From Streptomyces roseicoloratus (lineage in GTDB: Bacteria; Actinomycetota; Actinomycetes; Streptomycetales; Streptomycetaceae), in the NCBI RefSeq assembly GCF_004117935.1, contig NZ_SDOY01000172.1, forward strand, positions 62,001-126,000: a stretch of 64,000 nt of DNA, read 5' to 3'. Shown here in pieces: positions 1 through 8,475 of the stretch; the first letter of the stretch is position 1, and each line of letters opens with the position of its first letter. The position numbers and the translations under genes were made by a program. The notes under the pieces are model-generated. The model ran no database searches and was not told where the DNA came from. It saw nothing but the letters and a program-made list of their open reading frames with translations.

Positions 1-321
1 GGGTCGGGCGGGCGGTGGCGTACGGGGAGCGCTCCGTCCGGCGCGCCGGCGGCGCCGTGCGCCGATGGCGTCGGCTATCGCGTCAACTTCCGGACGGATC
101 CAGCCGTCCCTCGCGCGTGCGCCTGTGTCGTTGTGGATCAGTCCGCCGGGCCGTGTTTACTGTGTGATGACCTTCTCTTGAACTCTCCTTTGTGAACCAT
201 GAGGGCTGTGCGCTCTCGAGGGATGGATGTGCCCCTGCTCCGCAAGCCTGCCGCCCACCTGTCCTCGTCCCGACGCGGGGCCCGCCCTCCCGTCCGCCGA
301 GACCCTCCGAGGGGGACACGC
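1..321. other. left-edge region without a supported gene
   Basis: I see no convincing gene here. Open frames on both strands are Arg/Pro-rich and lack a ribosome site. The last part is the leader of the SulP gene; a purine-rich stretch (GAGGGGGAC) sits just before its ATG at 322. An upstream neighbour may lie beyond the edge. Confidence 0.6.
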
Positions 322-1818
322 ATGCCACTCTTCCCGCGCGCCGTCCGGCAGGACTTCGCCGCGTCGCTCGTCGTCTTCCTGGTCGCGCTCCCGCTCTGCG
401 TCGGCGTGGCCGTCGCCTCCGGCGTCCCCGCCGAACTCGGCCTGATCACCGGCATCGTCGGCGGACTCGTCACCGGGATGATGCGGGGCAGCAGCCTCCA
501 GGTCTCCGGACCGGCCGCCGGTCTCACGGTGCTCGTGGCGGAGGCGGTCCGCGCCTTCGGCCTGCCCGCCCTCGGCCTCATCGTGCTGCTGTCCGGGCTC
601 CTCCAGATCGCCATGGGCGCCCTGCGCTGGGGACGGTGGTTCCGGGCGATCTCCCTGTCCGTCGTCGAGGGCATGCTCGCCGGCATCGGCCTCGTGATCA
701 TCGCGGGCCAGCTCTACGCCGCGGCCGGTCTGCCGGCGCCCCATTCCGGTCTCGCCAAGCTCGCGGGCCTGCCCGAAGCCCTGGCCGCGGCCCTGAGCGC
801 GACCGTGTCCCTGACCGCCCTCGCCGTCGCCGTCGGGACCGTCGCCGTCGTCGTCGTGTGGCCGAGGCTGCCGCGCCGGGTACGGGCGGTGCCGGGCGCG
901 CTGGTGGCCGTCCTGCTGGCCGCCGCAGTGACCGTGGTGGCCGATCTGCCGGTCGTCACCGTGCGGGTGAGCGGCGTGGTGGACGCCGTGCGGCTGCCCG
1001 GCGCCGACACCTTCACCGGCCTCGCCGAGCCCGCGCTGCTCGGCACGGTGCTGGCCTTCGCGCTGATCGCCTCCGCCGAGTCGCTGTTCAGCGCGGCGGC
1101 CGTCGACCGGCTGCACACCGGACCCCGCACGGACTACGACAAGGAGCTCGTCGCCCAGGGCGCCGGCAACGCCGTGTCCGGGCTGCTCGGCGCCCTTCCG
1201 CTGACCGCGGTCATCGTGCGCAGTTCGGCCAACGTGGAGGCCGGCGCCCGCACCAAGGCCTCCCGGGTGCTGCACGGGGTGTGGCTGCTGCTCTTCGCGG
1301 TGCTGCTGCCCGCCGTCCTCGCGTACATCCCGCTCGCCGCCCTCGCCGGCATCCTCGTCCACGCGGGCTGGAAACTGATCCCGTTCCGCGGCGTGGCGAC
1401 ACTGTGGCGCACCCATCGCGGCGAGGCGTTCGTGCTCGTCGCGACGGCGGTGGCCATCGTCGTGGTCGGCATGTTCGAAGGCGTGCTGATCGGTCTCGTG
1501 CTGTCGGTCGCGAAGGCCGCCTGGGAAGCCTCCCACCTGCGCGTGGAGCGCACCGACGAGGGTCGTGACGGAGTGCGGGTGCGGATCGCCGGGACGGTGA
1601 ACTTCCTGCGGCTGCCCCAGATACTCGACAGCCTGGAGGACCTGCCCCGCGACCGTCGCATCGTCCTGGACCTCTCCGGCGTCCACCACCTCGACCACGC
1701 GTGCCGCGCCGCCCTGCAGGCCTGGGCCGAACGGCACAGCCCCGCCGACCCCGAGGCCGTCCACCTCCACGCCCTCCCGGCCCCCTCACCCAAGGAACGG
1801 GCCGAGGCGCCGGGGTGA
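322..1818 (+). CDS. SulP-family inorganic anion permease with degenerate STAS domain
   Basis: A 498-residue inner-membrane transporter of the SulP/SLC26 family, which moves sulfate, bicarbonate or related anions. The N-terminal three quarters is a series of hydrophobic helices with the family landmarks LQVSGPAAG near residues 55-65 and a SAESLFSAAAVDR segment near residue 255. The last 90 residues form a short STAS-like domain (VLDLSGVHHLDHACRAAL) that lacks the usual Asp-Ser/Thr phosphorylation site and is shorter than in most relatives. I chose ATG 322 because it follows a GGGGGAC ribosome site and begins the conserved N-terminus; the frame is open further upstream but that part is not conserved in character. 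Substrate cannot be told from the sequence. It stands alone, transcribed rightward, with no carbonic anhydrase fused or adjacent. Confidence 0.88.
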   Translation: MPLFPRAVRQDFAASLVVFLVALPLCVGVAVASGVPAELGLITGIVGGLVTGMMRGSSLQVSGPAAGLTVLVAEAVRAFGLPALGLIVLLSGLLQIAMGALRWGRWFRAISLSVVEGMLAGIGLVIIAGQLYAAAGLPAPHSGLAKLAGLPEALAAALSATVSLTALAVAVGTVAVVVVWPRLPRRVRAVPGALVAVLLAAAVTVVADLPVVTVRVSGVVDAVRLPGADTFTGLAEPALLGTVLAFALIASAESLFSAAAVDRLHTGPRTDYDKELVAQGAGNAVSGLLGALPLTAVIVRSSANVEAGARTKASRVLHGVWLLLFAVLLPAVLAYIPLAALAGILVHAGWKLIPFRGVATLWRTHRGEAFVLVATAVAIVVVGMFEGVLIGLVLSVAKAAWEASHLRVERTDEGRDGVRVRIAGTVNFLRLPQILDSLEDLPRDRRIVLDLSGVHHLDHACRAALQAWAERHSPADPEAVHLHALPAPSPKERAEAPG

Positions 1819-2119
1819 CCACGCGGCCGGTGGCGGCCACGAGGGTGCGCCCGCCGTCCGGGCGCGGGGGCACCGGCCCTGGAGGGGCCGGGCACCGGAG
1901 CACCGGCACGCCGTTCACCGTCCGGGCCGTGCCGCGAAGCTCACGCCCGTGCGGTGCGGTCCGGGACCGTGCCTCCGGGTATCGTCGTGAAGGGTCTTCC
2001 CTTCGGAGGGTTTTCCCGTTCGCCGACCTCTTCGGTGAGCATCTTTCAGGAGAGGGCACCGGGCGGCCGGCCGCATCCGCCGCGTCCCCGGCCCGCGGCC
2101 CGCAGAGGGAGTGGACACC
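1819..2119. other. intergenic region, possible promoter only
   Basis: No gene is supported here. A GGGTAT hexamer at 1977-1982 resembles a sigma-B-type -10 element, but the matching -35 element is poor. The end carries GAGGGAG, the ribosome site of the next small gene. Confidence 0.5.
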
Positions 2120-2257
2120 GTGAGCGCCACCACGGACGACGAGGACCGCAAGGAGAAGGGCGTCTGGCTGCGCGCCTTCTTCTACATCTTCGGCACGCAC
2201 CTGTTCGCCGGTTTCGTCTGGCTGCTCTTCTACGTCGGCCAGCACGCCCAGAAGTAG
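2120..2257 (+). CDS. 45-residue single-span membrane protein (DUF6126-like)
   Basis: A tiny gene starting GTG eight bases after a strong GAGGGAG ribosome site. The product has a charged head (TTDDEDRKEKG) followed by one hydrophobic span (FFYIFGTHLFAGFVWLLFY) and a short polar tail, so it should sit in the membrane with the acidic N-terminus in the cytoplasm. It resembles the short actinobacterial proteins called DUF6126, whose function is unknown. An alternative GTG at 2111 would add three residues but overlaps the ribosome site. It ends eight bases before the next gene, so the two are probably cotranscribed. Confidence 0.7.
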   Translation: MSATTDDEDRKEKGVWLRAFFYIFGTHLFAGFVWLLFYVGQHAQK

Positions 2258-2265
2258 GGGTCGCC

Positions 2266-2748
2266 GTGATCGCTCTCGTGGGGCACGCCGATCTCGCCCC
2301 GTGGACGCTCGCCCTGCTGGAGGAGGACCTGCGCGTCCGCCTCGCCCGGTACACGGACGTCGGCCGGGCGGGCCTGGTGCGGATCGGGCAGGGGCTGCCG
2401 CTCGCGTTCGCACGCGCCGCGCGCCGGGCCGGCCTCGGCCTGGTGACGGTGATCCCCGGAACCGACCGGGTCGCCGCGCTGCTGCGCGAGGGACAGACGC
2501 GCGCGGCGGGGGAGCTGCTCATGCTGACGCAGCGGCTGAGCCTGGTGGACTACGACCCCGCCGACGGCACCGCCTGCGTCCGGGCCGACGAGCGGATGAT
2601 CAGGGCCTGTTCGCGGGTCCTCGCCGTCTGGGACGGCTCACCGTCCACCGCGCGGGACGCCACCGCGCACCTGGTCGCCTACGCGCGGAGCCTGGGCCGC
2701 ACGGTCGACGTGCTCTGGCCCACCGGCGCCGAGCGCCGTATGCCGTGA
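2266..2748 (+). CDS. hypothetical protein, possible SLOG-like Rossmann fold
   Basis: A 160-residue soluble protein starting GTG directly after the DUF6126-like gene. It begins with a short hydrophobic strand (MIALVGHADL), has a Gly-containing turn (RIGQGLPLAFARAARRAGLGLVTVIP broken by helices), an Arg-rich middle and a late strand SRVLAVWDGS, an alternation that looks like a single Rossmann-type domain. The GQGxxxAxARAA turn and the WDGS segment recall the SLOG/LOG nucleotide-binding group, but no catalytic motif is clear, so the fold is my inference. No signal peptide or membrane span is present. Function unknown; pairing with the small membrane protein is the only context clue. Confidence 0.6.
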   Translation: MIALVGHADLAPWTLALLEEDLRVRLARYTDVGRAGLVRIGQGLPLAFARAARRAGLGLVTVIPGTDRVAALLREGQTRAAGELLMLTQRLSLVDYDPADGTACVRADERMIRACSRVLAVWDGSPSTARDATAHLVAYARSLGRTVDVLWPTGAERRMP

Positions 2749-3083
2749 CGCCGTACCCCGCGATGCCGTACGCCCCTGACGCCGTGCCCCGTGCCGTCCG
2801 CATGTGGTGACCGCCGTGCCCCGTGACGGCCGCACGTGGTGAAGGTGGCCGCCGCCCGTAGCCCCGAGGTGCTGTCCATCGGGGAGCGCCGAGCGGCGGC
2901 CACCGGTCGACGCCCCGTCCGCACGGCGGGGGCCCACGACCCGGATCCGGAGAAGACGCCCTGCGCGCCGCCGCCCCGTTCCGTGCCATCGGGCGCCGGC
3001 CGGAAGCCGGTCGTCGTCTGCGGGGTGATACGGAACAGGCCTCGTCTCTCTCGCCCGTTCCGCGTGTGGTGCCCGTCGACCGG
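2749..3083. other. intergenic region with short imperfect repeats
   Basis: No gene is supported here. The left part holds several imperfect copies of GACGCCGTGCCCCGTGCCG-like sequence and GTGGTGA words, which make spurious open frames. The two flanking genes converge, but I see no strong hairpin. Confidence 0.5.
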
Positions 3084-3452
3084 TCAGACCTTCTTGACCA
3101 CGCTCGACTTGAGCTGCATGTTGCCGAAGCCCTCGATGCGGCAGTCGATGTCGTGTCCGTCGACGCCGTCGACCAGCTTGATGTTGCGCACCTTCGTGCC
3201 GGCCTTGATGCCGTTCGGGCTGCCCTTGACCTTCAGGCTCTTCACCACGGTGACGGTGTCGCCGTCGGCGAGGACATTGCCGACGGAGTCCCGGATGACC
3301 TTCTCGCCGGAACCCCCGGCCGCGGCGTCGCCACCGGCCGGCGACCACTCGTGGCCGCACTCGGGGCAGACCAGCAGGGCCCCCATCTCGTACGCGTACG
3401 TGCCGGCGCACTCCGGGCAGGGCGGCAGCTGGTTCTCGGTGTTCTCGGCCAC
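3084..3452 (-). CDS. yjdM: YjdM-family zinc-ribbon protein (formerly PhnA)
   Basis: A 122-residue cytoplasmic protein of the YjdM (old name PhnA) family. It has an N-terminal zinc ribbon with two Cys-x2-Cys pairs (CPEC near residue 12 and CPECGHEW near residue 30) and the family C-terminal domain with DGDTVTVVKSLKVKG and a final LKSSVVKKV. Despite the old name, the family has no proven phosphonoacetate hydrolase activity; the role is unknown. I start at GTG 3452 because family members begin just before the LPPCPEC segment. A GTG at 3470 would add six residues; neither start has a strong ribosome site. It is divergent from the ArsR regulator gene across an AT-rich gap. Confidence 0.85.
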   Translation of the reverse strand: MAENTENQLPPCPECAGTYAYEMGALLVCPECGHEWSPAGGDAAAGGSGEKVIRDSVGNVLADGDTVTVVKSLKVKGSPNGIKAGTKVRNIKLVDGVDGHDIDCRIEGFGNMQLKSSVVKKV

Positions 3453-3507
3453 GAGGAGGATCCGTTCCACTTCATCGGTCTGGGTTCATCGGTCTGGGAA
3501 CTCCATA

Positions 3508-3525
3508 ATTGCATAATTCTGCAGT
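3508..3525. promoter_or_regulatory. candidate ArsR-family operator (18-bp dyad)
   Basis: An AT-rich imperfect palindrome with seven of nine base pairs symmetric around a central AATT, in the gap between the divergent yjdM and ArsR genes. It overlaps a direct repeat of CATAATT (3504-3510 and 3512-3518). AT-rich dyads like this are usual ArsR/SmtB targets, and the area is strikingly low in GC for this genome. Binding by the adjacent regulator is inference. Confidence 0.45.
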
Positions 3526-3652
3526 TCGTTAGATGCTCTAGAGGCCGCGCCCGCAGGTAGCCGCGGGCGCGGCGTCCAGTCCGAGAACCCCGAGGGCGGG
3601 CTCGCCCGGCGCGACGGGTTCGACGGGCGTGACGACGAGGAGTGTCAGAGAC

Positions 3653-3994
3653 GTGCCGGTACCGCTCTATCAGGCGAAGGCCGAGTTCTTCCGGATGCTG
3701 GGGCATCCGGTCCGCATCCGCGTACTGGAACTGCTCCAGAACGGGCCGATGCCGGTGCGCGACCTCCTCGCGGAGATCGACGTCGAGGCGCCGGCCCTGT
3801 CGCAGCAGCTCGCCGTGCTGCGCCGGTCCGGCATCGTGACCGCCAACCGCGAGGGGTCGACCGTCGTCTACACCCTGGCCGGCGGGGACGTCCGTGACCT
3901 GATGCAGGCCGCGCGCCGGATCCTCACCGAGATGCTGGCGGGGCAGAACGAGCTCCTCACCGAACTCCGGGAGACGGAGGCGGCGGAGCGGTGA
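3653..3994 (+). CDS. ArsR-family winged-helix regulator of the adjacent SulP gene
   Basis: A 113-residue metal-sensor-type repressor. The winged helix runs from about residue 8 to 85 (FFRMLGHPVRIRVLELL, then recognition helix region APALSQQLAVLRRSGIV and wing REGSTVVYTL). I see no Cys pair for metal binding, so it may sense something other than a metal through an ArsR fold. The start GTG 3653 follows GAGGAG by about ten bases; GTG 3629 is an alternative. Its stop overlaps the next start (GTGA), so it is translationally coupled to the SulP transporter, and it probably represses its own operon through the dyad at 3508. Confidence 0.85.
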   Translation: MPVPLYQAKAEFFRMLGHPVRIRVLELLQNGPMPVRDLLAEIDVEAPALSQQLAVLRRSGIVTANREGSTVVYTLAGGDVRDLMQAARRILTEMLAGQNELLTELRETEAAER

Positions 3995-5703
3995 ACACCC
4001 CGGGGATCCTGGGCAAGCGCATGCGTGCCCTGCTGCCCACCCGCGCCGACGCCGCCGCGCTGGCCCGCACTCCCCGGCGCGACCTCCTCGCCGGTGTGAC
4101 GGTCGCCGTCGTCGCCCTGCCGCTGGCGCTCGGTTTCGGCGAGACGTCCGGACTCGGCGCCGCGGCCGGTCTCGCGACCGCCGTCGTCGCCGGAGCGATC
4201 GCCGCCGCGTTCGGCGGCTCGAACCTCCAGGTGTCCGGCCCGACCGGGGCGATGACCGTCGTCCTCGTGCCCATCGTCGCCCGGTACGGGCCCGGCGGCG
4301 TCCTGACCGTGGGCCTGCTCGCGGGCCTCATCTGCGTCGGCCTCGCGCTGCTCCGGGCCGGCCGGTACATGGCGTACATCCCCGCCTCCGTCGTCGAGGG
4401 CTTCACCCTCGGTATCGCGCTCGTCATCGGCCTCCAGCAGGTGCCCAACGCGCTCGGCGTCCCCAAACCCGAAGGCGAACGCGTCCTCGAGGTGACCTGG
4501 AGCGCCGTCGGGGCCTTCGTCCAGCACCCGAACTGGACCGCCGTCGGACTCGCCCTCGGCGTCGCCGCCGTCATGCTCGCCGGCGCCAGGTGGCGCCCCG
4601 CGATCCCCTTCTCGATCCTCGCGGTGATCGCCGCCACCGGCGTGGCGCAGGTCTTCCACCTCGACCGGGCGAAGCCGATCGGCGAACTGCCCGCCGGCCT
4701 CCCCGCCCCTTCCCTCGGCTTCCTGGACCTCTCCGCGCTGGGCTCCCTGATCGCCCCGGCCGTCGCGGTCGCTGCGCTCGCTGCGCTGGAGTCCTTGCTG
4801 TCGGCGCAGGTCGCCGACGGGATGACCGTCGGCCAGAAGCACGACCCCGACCGCGAGCTGTTCGGGCAGGGCCTGGCGAACATCGCCGCCCCGCTGTTCG
4901 GCGGCGTCCCGGCGACCGGCGCCATCGCCCGTACCGCCGTGAACGTCCGTACCGGAGCGTCGTCCCGGCTCGCCGCGCTCACCCACGCGGCGGTCCTCGC
5001 CGTCATCGTCTTCGCCGCCGCCCCGCTCGTGTCGAGGATCCCGCTCGCCGCCCTGGCCGGTGTCCTGCTCGCGACCGCGGTCCGGATGATCGAGGTCGGC
5101 TCACTGAGGGCCATGGCCCGGGCCACCCGCTCCGACGCCGTCGTCCTCGTCCTCACCGCCGTCGCGACCCTCGCGCTCGACCTCGTGTACGCCGTGATCA
5201 TCGGCCTCGCCGTCGCGGGCGCCCTCGCCCTGCGGGCGGTGGCCGTGCAGGCTCGCATGGACCAGGTCGACTTCCGCCCCGACCTGCCGGGCGAGCACTC
5301 CGACGAGGAGCACGCGCTGCTCGCCGAACACATCGTCGCCTACCGGATCGACGGGCCGCTCTTCTTCGCCGCCGCCCACCGCTTCCTCCTCGAACTGACC
5401 GAGGTCGCCGACGTCCGGGTCGTCATCCTGCGCCTCTCCCGCGTCACGACCATGGACGCGACCGGCGCCCTGGTGCTCAAGGACGCCGTGGAGAAGCTGA
5501 ACCGGCGCGGCATCGCCGTCCTCACCTCCGGCATCCGGCCGGGGCAGCGCAGGGCCCTCGACTCCGTCGGCGCGCTCGACCTGCTCCGGAAGGAGGGCCG
5601 GGAGTACGCGACGACGCCCGAGGCCATCGCGGGCGCGCGCGCCCACCTGCAGACCGCGGGCCTGCTCGCCGCCGCTCCGGGACCGCGTACGGGGGCACGA
5701 TGA
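3991..5703 (+). CDS. SulP-family anion transporter with C-terminal STAS domain
   Basis: A 570-residue membrane transporter of the SulP/SLC26 family. The transport part (residues about 25-420) shows GFGETSGLGAAAG, LQVSGPTGAMT and LAALESLLSAQVADGM, the last two being family landmarks. The STAS domain (about 445-555) is complete and keeps the usual Asp-Ala-Thr stretch (TTMDATGALVLKDA), unlike the SulP protein at 322. Coupled by overlapping start and stop codons to the ArsR regulator upstream and to the HATPase gene downstream. Substrate is not evident; ArsR control suggests a specific inducer, perhaps an oxyanion, but that is inference. Confidence 0.9.
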   Translation: MNTPGILGKRMRALLPTRADAAALARTPRRDLLAGVTVAVVALPLALGFGETSGLGAAAGLATAVVAGAIAAAFGGSNLQVSGPTGAMTVVLVPIVARYGPGGVLTVGLLAGLICVGLALLRAGRYMAYIPASVVEGFTLGIALVIGLQQVPNALGVPKPEGERVLEVTWSAVGAFVQHPNWTAVGLALGVAAVMLAGARWRPAIPFSILAVIAATGVAQVFHLDRAKPIGELPAGLPAPSLGFLDLSALGSLIAPAVAVAALAALESLLSAQVADGMTVGQKHDPDRELFGQGLANIAAPLFGGVPATGAIARTAVNVRTGASSRLAALTHAAVLAVIVFAAAPLVSRIPLAALAGVLLATAVRMIEVGSLRAMARATRSDAVVLVLTAVATLALDLVYAVIIGLAVAGALALRAVAVQARMDQVDFRPDLPGEHSDEEHALLAEHIVAYRIDGPLFFAAAHRFLLELTEVADVRVVILRLSRVTTMDATGALVLKDAVEKLNRRGIAVLTSGIRPGQRRALDSVGALDLLRKEGREYATTPEAIAGARAHLQTAGLLAAAPGPRTGAR

Positions 5704-6113
5704 GCTCCGGGCGGGAGCCCATGCCGCTCCGCCACGTCCTCACCGTGCCCACCCGGCCCGCCTCGGTGCGCCTGGCACGGGAGACCGCCGAGATGACCTA
5801 CGCGGAGTGGGGCATCGACGCGAGCCACCCCACGATGGGGCCGGCCCTGCTGATCCTCAGCGAACTGGTCACCAACAGCGTCCGGCACGCCGCCGTCGCC
5901 TCGCCCAGCCTGACGGTCACCTTCGCGGCCGGCGAGTACACCCTCGCGTTCGCCGTCCACGACCGCCACCCCTACCACCCCGGGGTCGTCCCCGCGCCCA
6001 CCGGCGGACTGGCCACCGTCGCCGAGGTGCTCACGGAGCACGGCGGCACGTGCGCGCTGCGCCGGGATGCCGACGGCGGCGGCAAGAGCGTCTGGATCAC
6101 CCTTCCGCTCTGA
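5700..6113 (+). CDS. HATPase-type anti-sigma/regulatory ATP-binding protein
   Basis: A 137-residue protein of the RsbW/SpoIIAB-like histidine-kinase ATPase group that is greatly expanded in Streptomyces. The N box LILSELVTNSVRHA (about residues 50-63) gives the Mg/ATP-binding Glu and Asn; the later GGLATVAEVLTEHGGT replaces the canonical G boxes, and GKSVWITLPL ends the fold. Such proteins bind sigma factors or anti-sigma antagonists as switch kinases. The start ATG overlaps the SulP stop (ATGA), so it is the last gene of the ArsR-SulP operon. Just downstream is a PP2C phosphatase that could work in the same partner-switching circuit. Confidence 0.82.
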   Translation: MSSGREPMPLRHVLTVPTRPASVRLARETAEMTYAEWGIDASHPTMGPALLILSELVTNSVRHAAVASPSLTVTFAAGEYTLAFAVHDRHPYHPGVVPAPTGGLATVAEVLTEHGGTCALRRDADGGGKSVWITLPL

Positions 6114-6205
6114 GCCGGCGGTGCCGTCCGCGAGACGGGCCGGGCACACCCGGCCATACTGAGGGTGACGACAGCCGTCCAGGGTGCGCACGGACGAGGA
6201 TCGCG

Positions 6206-8305
6206 GTGGCGATGCAGCAGGTGCCGTTCGACGAAGTGACCACGAACGCGGCCCGGGACGCGGGCGGGTGGCTGGGTGCCCTGCCGGTGGCCGTGGTGGC
6301 CACCAGCTCGGAGGGCACGATCGTCCGCTGGGACCACGCCGCGGAGGACCTCCTCGGCTACACCCCGCACGAGGTCCTCGGCCGGCACATCGCCGACCTG
6401 CTCCACCCGGGCGCGGACCGCGTCCTCGGCCGTTCGCTGTGGGAGGGCGCCGCCACCGGGAGCGGCGTCATGGGCGTGGTGACCGCCTGGCACAGGGAAG
6501 GCCGCCCGCTGGACATGGAGATCTGGGCGTGTCCCGTCCCGGCCCGGCACCGCGGCGGGACGACGGTGCTGGTGTTCGCCGCGGAGGCGGAGGCCGCCCG
6601 CAGGATCCGCGGTTCCTCGGCGGTGTGGGACGGCCTGTTCTCCCGTTCCCCGGTCGGCATCGCGATCCTCGACACCCAGCTGCGGTTCCTGCGCGTCAAC
6701 CCGGCCCTGGAGGAGATGAACGGTCTTCCGCAGGCCGCGCACATCGGCCGCCGGCTCGTCGAGATCCTGCCCGACGTCAACGCCGCGGACATGGAACGCT
6801 CCATGCGCCGGGCCCTGGAGGAGGGCCGGCCCGTCGTCGACTCGCGCCGCACGGGCCGCACCCCGGCCGACCCGGACCACGACCACGTGTGGTCGGGATC
6901 GTACGTGCGGCTGGAGGACACCGACGGCCGCCCCATCGGCCTGGCCGCCACCCTGATCGACATCACCGCCCAGCAGCAGGCCCAGATGGCGGCGGAGAAG
7001 GGCCGGCGGCACCTCGCCCTCGTCAACGAGGCCACTCTCAAGATCGGCACCAGCCTGGACCTGGAGCGCACCGCCCAGGAACTCGCCGACGTCGCCGTAC
7101 CCGACCTGGCGGACGCCGTCACCGTCGACGTCCTGGACAGCCTGGCCGCCGGCGGTGAACTCGGCGCCGGCCTGGTCGGCGGCGCCACCCTGCGCCGCCT
7201 GGCCAAGGCGCCCCTCACCGGGTCACCCGTCACGGCCGCCCTCGTCCCGCTGGGACGCACCCTCACGTTCCCCTCCGGCGCCCCGTACACCCGGGCGCTC
7301 GGCGCATGCCGCCCGTTCGTCGTGGCCGACTTCGACGAGCAGGCCGTCGCCGCGGCGGCCGGCCACTCCGACACGCCCGCGGAGCTGCTCCGGCTGGGAG
7401 TGCACTCGTTCATGATGACGCCGCTGCTCGCGCGCGGCGTGGTGCTGGGGATGGCGAGCTTCTACCGGACCCGGCCCGTCGGCCCCTTCACCGAGGACGA
7501 GGTGGCCCTCGCCGGGGAACTGGCGGCCCGGGCCGCGGTCTGCGTCGACAACGCGCGCCTCTACCGGCGCGAGCACGACACCGCCGCCGTGCTGCAGCGC
7601 AGCATGCTGCCGCAGCACATCACCCCGCCCCCGGGGATCGAGGTCGCCCACCGCTACCTGCCCGCCAGCGACGTCAACGAGGTCGGCGGCGACTGGTACG
7701 ACGTCATCGCACTGGACGACGGCAGGGCCGTGCTCGTCATCGGCGACGTGATGGGGCACGGCACCGCCGCCGCGGCCGTGATGGGAAGGCTCTCCGCGAG
7801 CGTCCGGGCCCTCGCCCGCCTCGACCTCGCGCCCGAGGACGTGCTGTACCAGCTGGAGGCCGCCCTGCACGACCTCGCCGAGCCGATGCTGGCGACCTTC
7901 CTGTCCATCGTGGTCGACCCCGCCACCGGCCGCTGCCGCGTCACGCGTGCGGGCCACCCGCCGCCCGCGGCCGTCTTCCCCGACGGCACCGTGCGCCTGC
8001 TCGAATCGACGCCCGGCCTGCCCCTGGGCGTCGGCGGCATCCGCTTCACCAGCACGGACGTCACCCTGCCCGCCGGCAGCCTCCTCGTCCTGTACACCGA
8101 CGGCCTCGTCGAGGCACGCAGCAGCGACATCGACGCCCGCCTGTCCGAACTGACCGACCTGCTCGCCGAGCCCGTCCCGTCCCTGCCCGCCCTCTGCGAC
8201 CGCCTGCTCACCCACCTCGTCCCGGCTTCCGCGGACGACGACATCGCCCTGCTCGTCGCCCGCGTCGGCGGCGGTGACGGCGGCGTCCCTGGCGGCACCG
8301 GCTAG
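6206..8305 (+). CDS. PAS-PAS-GAF SpoIIE-type PP2C phosphatase
   Basis: A 699-residue cytoplasmic sensor phosphatase. Order of domains: PAS (about 20-125, GTIVRWDHAAEDLLGYTPHE), second PAS (about 140-255, VGIAILDTQLRFLRVNPALEE), GAF (about 270-460) and SpoIIE/PP2C (about 475-690). The PP2C metal ligands are visible in GGDWYDV, GDVMGHG, YTDGLVE and DDDIALL. Members dephosphorylate anti-sigma factor antagonists and so release sigma factors in response to the signal sensed by PAS or GAF. The start may be GTG 6206, five bases after GAGGA, or ATG 6212. It follows the HATPase gene by 92 bases, which suggests a shared circuit, but neither an antagonist nor a sigma gene is adjacent. Confidence 0.92.
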   Translation: MAMQQVPFDEVTTNAARDAGGWLGALPVAVVATSSEGTIVRWDHAAEDLLGYTPHEVLGRHIADLLHPGADRVLGRSLWEGAATGSGVMGVVTAWHREGRPLDMEIWACPVPARHRGGTTVLVFAAEAEAARRIRGSSAVWDGLFSRSPVGIAILDTQLRFLRVNPALEEMNGLPQAAHIGRRLVEILPDVNAADMERSMRRALEEGRPVVDSRRTGRTPADPDHDHVWSGSYVRLEDTDGRPIGLAATLIDITAQQQAQMAAEKGRRHLALVNEATLKIGTSLDLERTAQELADVAVPDLADAVTVDVLDSLAAGGELGAGLVGGATLRRLAKAPLTGSPVTAALVPLGRTLTFPSGAPYTRALGACRPFVVADFDEQAVAAAAGHSDTPAELLRLGVHSFMMTPLLARGVVLGMASFYRTRPVGPFTEDEVALAGELAARAAVCVDNARLYRREHDTAAVLQRSMLPQHITPPPGIEVAHRYLPASDVNEVGGDWYDVIALDDGRAVLVIGDVMGHGTAAAAVMGRLSASVRALARLDLAPEDVLYQLEAALHDLAEPMLATFLSIVVDPATGRCRVTRAGHPPPAAVFPDGTVRLLESTPGLPLGVGGIRFTSTDVTLPAGSLLVLYTDGLVEARSSDIDARLSELTDLLAEPVPSLPALCDRLLTHLVPASADDDIALLVARVGGGDGGVPGGTG

Positions 8306-8475
8306 CCAGGCCTGAGCCCAGGCCGCAGCGCGGGCCCCGGAACAGCGCGGTGCCCGGAGCCGCTCCGGGTGAGCCGCTCGTCCTCCGGAGGCTCGCGGCG
8401 ACGGGGCATGCGGCCGGTACCCCGGCGTGCGATCGTGGAGATGGCCGACTCGCGGCGACGCGGGAGGAGAGAACC

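Noticed and set aside
157..1770. A 537-residue minus-strand frame opposite the first SulP gene
   Set aside because: Composition is Gly/Gln/His/Asp-rich shadow sequence without domains, and the plus-strand SulP is clear.
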